Source: Candidatus Altarchaeales archaeon (lineage in GTDB: Archaea; Altiarchaeota; Altiarchaeia; IMC4; SCGC-AAA252-I15). From it: 8,244 nt of DNA. Location: positions 1-8,244 of the forward strand of contig VGJA01000038.1 in assembly GCA_016867655.1 (NCBI GenBank), in the 5' to 3' direction. Shown one piece after another: positions 1-4,791 of this stretch. The translations under genes and the position numbers were made by a program. Within the stretch, counting starts at the first letter, position 1. The number at the start of each line of letters is the position of its first letter. Under the pieces are notes generated by a model that had not been told where the DNA came from, ran no database searches, and saw only the letters and a program-made list of their open reading frames with translations.

Positions 1-27
1 AAAAAGATAATTGCTGCTCGAAGTGTT

Positions 28-219
28 TTATATTTTTTCCACTTGGTCTGCTTTTGGCCCGCGGTCGCCTTCAACCACTTCAAACGAGACTCGGTCTCCT
101 TCGTTCAGACTGGCGTTGCCTTTTATGCCGCTTTGGTGCACAAAGTAGTCTTTGCCGTCTTCGCCGCTGATGAAACCAAAGTGCTTCATCCTGTTGTAGA
201 ACTTGACTGTTCCCTCCAT
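28..219 (-). CDS. CspA-family cold-shock domain protein
   Basis: A 63-residue protein that is a single cold-shock domain (OB-fold), the full usual length for the family. Both nucleic-acid-binding motifs are visible: RNP1 as KHFGFI at residues 12-17 and RNP2 as DYFVH at 24-28, after the typical MEGTVKFYN opening. Such proteins bind single-stranded RNA or DNA in the cytoplasm and melt or prevent RNA secondary structure. The start is well supported: AAGGAGGTGA (226-235, minus strand) ends 6 bases before the ATG. The gene lies 49 bases downstream of a DEAD-box helicase on the same strand, so the two may be co-transcribed, although a TATA-like stretch just upstream could give it its own promoter. 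CspA-type proteins are mainly bacterial and patchy in archaea, so old transfer is possible (inference). Very sure of the family. Confidence 0.95.
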   Translation of the reverse strand: MEGTVKFYNRMKHFGFISGEDGKDYFVHQSGIKGNASLNEGDRVSFEVVEGDRGPKADQVEKI

Positions 220-225
220 TGTTTT

Positions 226-250
226 TCACCTCCTTATTGTTTTTATATCT
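226..250 (-). promoter_or_regulatory. Strong Shine-Dalgarno and TATA-like box before the cold-shock gene
   Basis: On the minus strand AAGGAGGTGA occupies 226-235, one of the two strongest ribosome-binding sites in the window. A TATA-like stretch AGATATAAAAAC lies at about 239-250. The box is only about 26 bases from the ATG, so a transcript started by it would begin at or past the SD. The SD is therefore more likely used on read-through mRNA from the helicase gene. The SD call is firm; the promoter call is tentative. Confidence 0.6.
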
Positions 251-268
251 CTATCTGTTGCTCATGTT

Positions 269-1390
269 TTACTTGAACTTAGGATTTGCAGGGTTTATTT
301 TAGTCCTGCATGTGTGTTCGATACCCCATAAGTCTCGTATCTCTTGGGGCGTTATGAAAGATATTGCCTTGCCTGACTTGCCTGCGCGGGCTGTTCTTCC
401 AATGCGGTGTATGTAGTTTTCTTGGTCTTTAGGAAGGTCGTAGTTGAACACATGAGAGACATCGTCTATGTCCAGCCCTCTGGCAGCAACGTCTGTTGCC
501 ACAAGATACCTGAACCTCTTTTTCTTGAACTTTTCCATCACGCGGTCGCGCTGGTTTTGGGACAAGTCTCCATGTAATGCTTCGGCATGCAAGCCCCGGC
601 GTTTCATCAATTTGCTCAGTGTGTCAGCCCATCTTTTGGTGTTGCAGAACACTATGGCGCTTTCAGGAGCCTCCTGCTCCAAAACATACACAAATGCATC
701 CAGCTTCTGGCTCTGCTGTATCTCATAGTAACACTGCTCAATCTCTTCCACAGTCATCTGCTCCGACTGTATGGAAATCACCTCTGGGTTGCGCATTACA
801 GAATGCGCCAGCTGGCGTATTCTCTCGGGAATGGTTGCAGAGAAAAGCATAGTCTGCCTTTCAGCTGGAACGTGACGTATTATCCTCCTTATGTCGTCTA
901 TGAAGCCCATGTCCAGCATCCTGTCTGCTTCGTCCAAAACAAGGGTTCTTACAGAATCCAGTCTTAGAATCTTGCGGTCTAACAGGTCGAGAATCCTGCC
1001 GGGAGTGCCCACGACGACTTGGACGCCATTCCGCAGCATCCTGGCTTGCGGGCTTATGCTCTTTCCACCGTAGAATGCGGCAACACCAACCTTCTTGTTG
1101 TAGCCAATCTTTTTTATCTCCCCTGAGACTTGTTCCGCAAGCTCTCTCGTCGGAGCCAAAATCAAAGCCTGCACGCTCCGCTTGTCGGAGTCTATCTTCT
1201 CCACTATGGGTATTGCAAAGGCAAGCGTCTTTCCGGTCCCGGTCTTGGCTTCAGCAATCAAATCCCTCCCAGAAAGCAGCAGGGGAATGGCCTGCCCCTG
1301 TATGGGCATCGGCTTATCCAAGCCATGATACTCTAAATCCTTCAATACATTGTGACTTAGATTAAAGTCACTAAACATTCCATTATTCAT
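269..1390 (-). CDS. DEAD-box ATP-dependent RNA helicase
   Basis: A 373-residue minimal DEAD-box helicase: two RecA-like domains with little added at either end. Visible motifs in order: Q motif (GLDKPMPIQGQ, 23-33), I AKTGTGKT (48-55), Ia PTRELAEQ (80-87), GG (108-109), Ib TPGR (129-132), II DEAD (153-156), III SAT (184-186), IV IVFCNT (246-251), V ATDVAARGLDI (298-308), VI HRIGRTARAG (328-337). All catalytic residues are present. It should unwind short RNA duplexes using ATP, in ribosome assembly or mRNA remodelling. A GAGGT a few bases before the ATG supports this start. The usual basic C-terminal tail is absent and the protein ends about 36 residues after motif VI. The downstream cold-shock gene on the same strand suggests a joint RNA-chaperone role. 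Certain of the family; the specific RNA substrate is unknown. Confidence 0.97.
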   Translation of the reverse strand: MNNGMFSDFNLSHNVLKDLEYHGLDKPMPIQGQAIPLLLSGRDLIAEAKTGTGKTLAFAIPIVEKIDSDKRSVQALILAPTRELAEQVSGEIKKIGYNKKVGVAAFYGGKSISPQARMLRNGVQVVVGTPGRILDLLDRKILRLDSVRTLVLDEADRMLDMGFIDDIRRIIRHVPAERQTMLFSATIPERIRQLAHSVMRNPEVISIQSEQMTVEEIEQCYYEIQQSQKLDAFVYVLEQEAPESAIVFCNTKRWADTLSKLMKRRGLHAEALHGDLSQNQRDRVMEKFKKKRFRYLVATDVAARGLDIDDVSHVFNYDLPKDQENYIHRIGRTARAGKSGKAISFITPQEIRDLWGIEHTCRTKINPANPKFK

Positions 1391-1564
1391 TCATATACCT
1401 CGTTATGTTGTTGTAGAATTAAGGAAATACGGCCAGACAAAAACACTGAAAAGTATTGTTCGCTTTAGTATGTTTAATCCAAATTCTACTCGCTAGCAAT
1501 ACTATACGCAGGACGAGCTTAAAAACAGCTGGAAAACGCGAAAAAGGCTCGGCAAGTCAATGTC

Positions 1565-1608
1565 ATTTAAATACTGGAAGGGGGAATTACATAAATAATA
1601 GAGGAGGT
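1565..1608 (+). promoter_or_regulatory. TATA box and SD for the small membrane protein gene
   Basis: ATTTAAATA at 1565-1573 is a good archaeal TATA box. Its centre predicts a transcript start near 1595, leaving about 20 bases of leader. GAGGAGGT at 1601-1608 then sits 7 bases before the ATG at 1616. Unlike several other genes here, this one has a conventional leader with SD. Confidence 0.6.
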
Positions 1609-1615
1609 TTAGTTT

Positions 1616-1816
1616 ATGGAAGGATTTGGACCGCACCCCCACCACAAGGGGAAGAAGGCAGTGATGTTGTTTGTGTTCGGCCTTGTGCTTGTTTTGGCGA
1701 GGCTTTACACGCAGTGGGACATTTGGGTTGTCATCGGCGTGCTGTTGATGGCCAAAGGCTTGCTGATGGCAGTAATGTCGGTGTGCTGCCAGGCTAAAGG
1801 AGAGGAAAAGGCATAA
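1616..1816 (+). CDS. Small two-helix membrane protein, function unknown
   Basis: A 66-residue protein not recognised as a known family. The N-terminus is short and His-rich (PHPHHKGKK, residues 6-14), which might bind metal. Two hydrophobic segments follow (about residues 15-30 and 36-54), joined by a short turn containing YTQWD. The tail is charged and contains a CC pair (residues 57-58). The predicted form is a helical hairpin in the membrane. The start is supported by GAGGAGGT 7 bases upstream and a TATA box. The gene stands alone: the helicase upstream is divergent, and the next gene downstream has its own promoter after an oligo-T tract. That this is a real gene is fairly sure because of the strong upstream signals; no function is claimed. 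Confidence 0.75.
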   Translation: MEGFGPHPHHKGKKAVMLFVFGLVLVLARLYTQWDIWVVIGVLLMAKGLLMAVMSVCCQAKGEEKA

Positions 1817-1833
1817 TTTTTTGTTTATTTTTT
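1817..1833 (+). terminator. Oligo-T terminator after the small membrane protein gene
   Basis: Immediately after the TAA stop are two runs of six T (1817-1822 and 1828-1833). Oligo-T tracts alone are enough for intrinsic termination by archaeal RNA polymerase. No hairpin is needed, and none lies directly before the tract. Confidence 0.55.
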
Positions 1834-1887
1834 ATCTTGTCTTCTTTGAGCTTAGTCAGCCTTGAAGCTAGACTGCAGTAGAATGCC

Positions 1888-1929
1888 CTGGAAGAGGGTA
1901 TTTTACCCTCCCCGTGTTTGGCTTTCCAG
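1888..1929. repeat. Two-arm inverted repeat between the small gene and the beta-propeller gene
   Basis: GAGGGTA (1894-1900) and TACCCTC (1904-1910) are perfect inverted arms around TTT. Directly outside on the left, CTGGAA (1888-1893) pairs with TTCCAG (1924-1929), leaving a 13-base bulge on the right side. ATTTTT follows at 1931-1936. It could be a back-up terminator or a binding site for a regulator of the propeller gene, whose TATA box begins about 30 bases later. The pairing is seen directly; the role is inferred. Confidence 0.5.
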
Positions 1930-1940
1930 CATTTTTAACG

Positions 1941-1950
1941 TTTTATATTA
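1941..1950 (+). promoter_or_regulatory. Probable TATA box of the beta-propeller gene
   Basis: TTTTATATTA is the best TATA-like stretch upstream of the ATG at 1964. The box is only about 18 bases from that ATG, slightly short for a leaderless start. Either transcription begins a few bases inside the annotated gene and translation uses the in-frame ATG at 1988, or the true box lies slightly further upstream. Confidence 0.4.
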
Positions 1951-1963
1951 AATTAGATTAGGT

Positions 1964-3055
1964 ATGACTTTTGGACTAAAATTTTTGATGGCGTTTTTCG
2001 TGCTGGTGTCGTTGAGTTGTTCTGCCGGCGCAGCAGCCAAAAGCACCGTAGCCTGGAATTACACGCTCCCCGACAGGGTGAACTCCATTGCAGTTTTGAA
2101 TGACTCCATTTACGTTGGGTGCGAAGACAGTTCAGTCTACGCCATAGGCAGGAACGGCAGGCTTCTTTGGACTTATCAGACTGGCGGCAGCGTCAAGTCG
2201 GTCTACGCCGATGAAAACAGTGTGATAGCCGGCTCCACAGACGGGTTCATCTACTCAGTGGACAGAAATGGAAATGTGTCTTGGATGAGGCACATACAGT
2301 ATTATGTGGGGTACAGCAACGCCATACACAAGTCTGGAAAAGAGACTGCTGTAGGTTCGGCAGACGGCTCGCTGTATACTTTCGACGAAAACGGCGGCTT
2401 TCTGTGGCACTATAAGACAGACAGCTATGTCATAGCAGTCAGGATAGTCAACGGCAACGTGGTTGCAGTGTCAGACCGGAAAATCTACATACTGGACTCC
2501 AAGGGGACGGTAATCAAGTCTGTTGACACAAACACTTACATAACCTCTGCCTACATAACAGACGACTATGTTGCAGTGAACATAGAGGGCGACAAACTGA
2601 GTTTGTTTGACATCAGCGGAGACTTCTTGTGGAACTACAGCGAAAAAGACTTCTTCGGCCCTATTTATGCGACAAACGATTCCATTGTGGTGGGCTCCAG
2701 AAACGGCGGCCTTTACTATTTCCTGATAAACGGGACTTTGAAGTGGAGGCAAAATCTGTACAAAAGCGTGGTGTCAGTGTATTCTGGAGCAGGCTACGTG
2801 GCTGGAAGCTCGCTGGGCCACGTATTGTACTTCTACGACACGCAAGGCACTTTGAGGGAAGTCTACAGCCTAAACCGCTATGCAACCGCAATAAACGGAG
2901 ACAAGAAAATGATGCTTGCAGGCACGGCAGGCGGAGAACTTCATGCAATAGAATTCCAGGAAAAAAACCAGCTGATGTCAGCTTTCGCAGTGGTCATAAT
3001 GATTCTTGTGATATTGAGCGCCGTATTTTTGCTCACAAAATCCTGGAGCGAGTGA
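1964..3055 (+). CDS. Secreted, membrane-anchored PQQ-like beta-propeller protein
   Basis: A 363-residue protein. Residues 1-25 form a signal peptide: one Lys, a hydrophobic core FLMAFFVLVSLSC, then AGAAA. The middle, about 28-330, is built from seven or eight repeats of roughly 40 residues with the pattern VYVGxxDGxLYxxDxxGxxxW, as in PQQ/YVTN-type beta-propellers. Residues 337-357 form a hydrophobic helix, followed by a short polar tail (TKSWSE). The expected topology is a propeller outside the cell anchored by its C-terminus. It lacks an obvious catalytic domain and may bind ligand or protein partners; PQQ binding itself cannot be claimed. The ATG at 1964 is preferred over 1988 because it adds the Lys of the signal peptide, but the TATA spacing leaves some doubt. 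It appears monocistronic. Confidence 0.88.
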   Translation: MTFGLKFLMAFFVLVSLSCSAGAAAKSTVAWNYTLPDRVNSIAVLNDSIYVGCEDSSVYAIGRNGRLLWTYQTGGSVKSVYADENSVIAGSTDGFIYSVDRNGNVSWMRHIQYYVGYSNAIHKSGKETAVGSADGSLYTFDENGGFLWHYKTDSYVIAVRIVNGNVVAVSDRKIYILDSKGTVIKSVDTNTYITSAYITDDYVAVNIEGDKLSLFDISGDFLWNYSEKDFFGPIYATNDSIVVGSRNGGLYYFLINGTLKWRQNLYKSVVSVYSGAGYVAGSSLGHVLYFYDTQGTLREVYSLNRYATAINGDKKMMLAGTAGGELHAIEFQEKNQLMSAFAVVIMILVILSAVFLLTKSWSE

Positions 3056-3310
3056 GATTACTTGATTTGCCTTAGTATTTTCGGCTTTCTTTCCTTGGGC
3101 TTCGGCCATTGCTTGGGATAGCCGAAGATCAGACAACTCTCGGATTTTACTCTTGTCTTCAACTACTGTGAAACGCCAAGGCTGCAGATTCATGGCTGAA
3201 GGAGCCATCGCCCCCGCATTAAGAATCTTCTCAACTTTTTCAGCTTCCACAATCTTGTCCAAATAATCCCTCACGCTGCGCCGGTTTTTAATGCAATCCT
3301 CCAAGTCCAT
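2978..3310 (-). pseudogene. Truncated nitroreductase-family gene (N-terminal third only)
   Basis: Starting at the ATG at 3310, the first 61 residues read as the beginning of an FMN-dependent nitroreductase: KNRRSVRDY (FMN-contact RRS), APSAMNLQPWRF (P-S-x-x-N-x-Q-P-W) and VVEDKSKIREL. Family members are usually about 170-200 residues. Here recognisable homology ends near base 3128, after which the frame continues with unrelated, polar sequence to 2978. That tail overlaps the 3' end of the oppositely oriented propeller gene by 78 bases, so it is unlikely to be selected protein. The C-terminal two thirds, needed to complete the FMN site and the dimer, are missing. The open frame also extends upstream to 3364, but the ATG at 3310 matches the family start and the promoter spacing. 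It is most likely a decaying gene that still has a promoter; a small new protein is less likely. Confidence 0.75.
3100..3127. repeat. Hairpin at the break point of the truncated nitroreductase
   Basis: CTTCGGC (3100-3106) and GCCGAAG (3121-3127) are perfect 7-base inverted arms around a 14-base loop. On the minus strand the hairpin begins exactly where nitroreductase homology stops. It may mark the deletion or recombination junction, or serve as a weak terminator; neither is proven. Confidence 0.4.
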
Positions 3311-3338
3311 GCTAGGGTTAAGTATTCTACTAGAATAG

Positions 3339-3348
3339 TTTATATAAA
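3339..3348. promoter_or_regulatory. Palindromic TATA box shared by divergent genes
   Basis: TTTATATAAA is a perfect palindrome and the only good TATA box between the two divergent starts. On the plus strand its centre is about 29 bases before the glycosyltransferase ATG (3373), giving an almost leaderless mRNA. On the minus strand it is about 34 bases before the nitroreductase ATG (3310), giving a leader of about 7 bases. One box may therefore serve both directions. Confidence 0.65.
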
Positions 3349-3372
3349 AACTGGTTTGTCTCATATCTTTCT

Positions 3373-4593
3373 ATGGAAGACAGAATTCTGGCTTTCGTGC
3401 CTGCTTTCAATGAAGAAAGATGGGTGGGGGATGTAGTTAAAGCGGTTGTTGACGCCAAGCGAAGAGGCATAATTCATGGCATAGTGGTCGTTGACGACGG
3501 CAGCAGGGACGGAACCAGAGACGTCGTAACGGAAATTCTGGGCAGGCAGGAGGGAGCGCCTGAAGCAAAACATTGGGAAGACGGCTGCATTGAAACAACG
3601 CTGAAAGAAGGAACGTTAATAAAACATCCTAGAAACTGGGGTAAATGCGAAGCCTTTATCACAGCAGCCACACTTGGCTGGCGGGACGGATTCAACGTGT
3701 TGTTCATCACAGACGCGGACATGACAAATCTTTCAGCAGAAAAAATAAGCTTGTTTCTTTCACACCTGAAGCCAGTGCACTTGTTCAGCTTGGAACACGA
3801 AGTTGATGGTAGCAAAAAAACCATAGGCGTCACACCAGAAGTTATCCTCCTAATGAATTTAGACAAATGCCTGAGAGAGATGGGAGTTAAATTCGCTTCA
3901 ATCTCGAGTGTCAAGCAGAATAGTGGAAAATGGTTTTTCTATGGCGACTATGGGAGGGAGTTTTGTCTTGACCTTAACGAGAAAACCAACATAGCAGTTA
4001 TAATGCAAAAAGAAGGCGATAATTTCAGGCAGGTTTCCCCAATTTTGATTGCAAAAACAGACAGTGAAAACCCCGGAAAGCTGGACGTCTACAAGGACGT
4101 TTGGATGCTCAGGGGTTCCTACGCCCAGGAATGCGAGTCCTGCGACTTCAGGTTTTCAGGATTCAGAGCTATAAGGCTGGATACTCCGCCTTTAACGCGC
4201 CTGCAGAACGAGCTTCTCAGTCCAGCTGGTTTAGGCAATTCGCGGTGGATGCAACTGCTGAACCAGGGAAGTATGTCGCTTGAACCCGCCTTAAACGACA
4301 TGATACCTGCTTGGAGAACCTTGGACGTCAAGGATTTGAAATTAGGCTCCAGACAACCCGGTGGAGGAGCCACAAAAATTGAGAGGATAGGCTATGACAT
4401 ACTTCTGACTGAAGGCATTTCAACAAGAAGAAGAAACCTTGCAAGGCTCATAAGACATTCCAGGAGACAGATGTTGGTGGAGGAAGACCCAAAAAAACTT
4501 GAGAGACTTAGCGATGACTTAAAAGCCAGCACGGAAAGAAGTTACTGGAGCCTTAGAGAACAAGGCAGAGGACGCCAGCGACTGAAACAATAA
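3373..4593 (+). CDS. GT2-like glycosyltransferase with a long atypical C-terminal region
   Basis: A 406-residue protein. Residues 1-120 form a GT-A domain of the GT2 type: VPAFNEE (9-15), VVVDDGSRDGT (38-48), the HPRNWGKCEA nucleotide/lipid-sugar motif (85-94) and the metal-binding DADM (114-117). It is expected to transfer a sugar from a nucleotide donor in the cytoplasm or at the inner face of the membrane. From about 120 to 260 the sequence matches nothing I recognise; GT2 enzymes of the DPM1 type usually have only a few dozen residues here. SGFRAIRL (262-269) resembles the acceptor-side GxRA motif, so the unknown stretch looks like an insertion. The C-terminus (350-406) is rich in Arg, Lys and Glu and probably helical. 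No membrane segments are seen. The start follows a TATA box at leaderless spacing. Donor and acceptor are unknown. Confidence 0.85.
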   Translation: MEDRILAFVPAFNEERWVGDVVKAVVDAKRRGIIHGIVVVDDGSRDGTRDVVTEILGRQEGAPEAKHWEDGCIETTLKEGTLIKHPRNWGKCEAFITAATLGWRDGFNVLFITDADMTNLSAEKISLFLSHLKPVHLFSLEHEVDGSKKTIGVTPEVILLMNLDKCLREMGVKFASISSVKQNSGKWFFYGDYGREFCLDLNEKTNIAVIMQKEGDNFRQVSPILIAKTDSENPGKLDVYKDVWMLRGSYAQECESCDFRFSGFRAIRLDTPPLTRLQNELLSPAGLGNSRWMQLLNQGSMSLEPALNDMIPAWRTLDVKDLKLGSRQPGGGATKIERIGYDILLTEGISTRRRNLARLIRHSRRQMLVEEDPKKLERLSDDLKASTERSYWSLREQGRGRQRLKQ

Positions 4594-4604
4594 GGCCTGA
4601 CGAG

Positions 4605-4632
4605 TTATTAAAAACAGTTCCAAGTATACTAC
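4605..4632 (+). promoter_or_regulatory. Duplicate copy of the GTPase promoter (upstream copy)
   Basis: The 28 bases from TTATTAAAA (4605-4613) to the base before ATG 4633 repeat the promoter of the real GTPase gene (4764-4791) with a single mismatch. The box centre lies 24 bases before the ATG, so it should drive a leaderless transcript of the short reading frame at 4633. The block AGTATACT (4623-4630) is a perfect palindrome close to the expected transcript start and is kept in both copies. Confidence 0.65.
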
Positions 4633-4671
4633 ATGATTGTTGGAGTGGTGGGTAAACCTAATTGCGGCTAA
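4633..4671 (+). pseudogene. Duplicated, recoded 5' end of the GTPase gene (12-residue frame)
   Basis: ATG plus 11 codons encode MIVGVVGKPNCG, identical to the first 12 residues of the GTPase starting at 4792, then stop at TAA 4669-4671. The two copies differ at 7 of 33 bases after ATG, every one a silent third-position change. The adjoining untranslated part differs at only 1 of 31 positions counting the ATG. The frame stops inside the P-loop, before the Lys and Ser/Thr of GKST, so the product cannot be a GTPase. It may be a relic of a divergent allele left by recombination, a short leader peptide, or an assembly artefact from mixed strains. The stop codon lies in the first stem of the structured element that follows. 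Confidence 0.7.
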
Positions 4672-4744
4672 ACCAGGGGGCACCTATGGTTCCCCCTAGT
4701 TTTAGTTTTCCCGACCCCCTCCTACGTGGGGCTCTCAGCCCCAC
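4668..4744 (+). repeat. Two-hairpin structured element, copy 1
   Basis: Hairpin A: bases 4668-4680 pair with 4692-4705 (five G-C pairs next to the loop, then A-T, C-G, and five more pairs beyond one mismatch and a bulge) around the 11-base loop CACCTATGGTT (4681-4691). After a T- and C-rich linker comes TCCTAC and hairpin B: GTGGGGCT (4726-4733) pairs perfectly with AGCCCCAC (4737-4744) around CTC. The same loop, the same TCCTACGTGG block and the same order recur on the minus strand at 5964-6036 with different but still pairing stems. A TAA lies 9 bases before the loop in both. TTTTAGTTTT after hairpin A could also terminate transcription. I know no family with this description; a structured RNA, a mobile or recombination end, or a 3' regulatory element are all open. 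Confidence 0.75.
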
Positions 4745-4763
4745 ACCCAAAGCAATAAAACAA

Positions 4764-4791
4764 TTATTAAAACCAGTTCCAAGTATACTAC
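4764..4791 (+). promoter_or_regulatory. Leaderless promoter of the GTPase gene
   Basis: TTATTAAAA (4764-4772) is centred 24 bases before the ATG at 4792 and there is no SD, which fits a leaderless mRNA. The 18 bases between box and start, including the palindrome AGTATACT (4782-4789), are identical to the duplicate copy 159 bases upstream. Confidence 0.7.

Noticed and set aside
2629..3075. 148-codon plus-strand open frame within the beta-propeller gene
   Set aside because: It overlaps the propeller repeats in another frame and shows no domain; the basic composition is that of a shadow frame.
3311..3364. Upstream start for the nitroreductase at 3364
   Set aside because: The added residues run through the shared TATA box and do not match the family; ATG 3310 matches the usual start.
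3819..3829. AACCATAGGCG, a near match to the hairpin loop AACCATAGGTG
   Set aside because: It lies inside the glycosyltransferase coding sequence, has no flanking stem and no TCCTACGTGG partner, so it is most likely a chance match.
4668..4744. Integron attC site or IS200/IS605-type hairpin end
   Set aside because: I see no attC core motifs (GTTRRRY/RYYYAAC) in the right places and no integrase or HUH transposase gene in the window.
4668..4744. CRISPR repeats or a tandem array
   Set aside because: There are only two copies, inverted and 1.3 kb apart, with variable stems; no spacer pattern is present.
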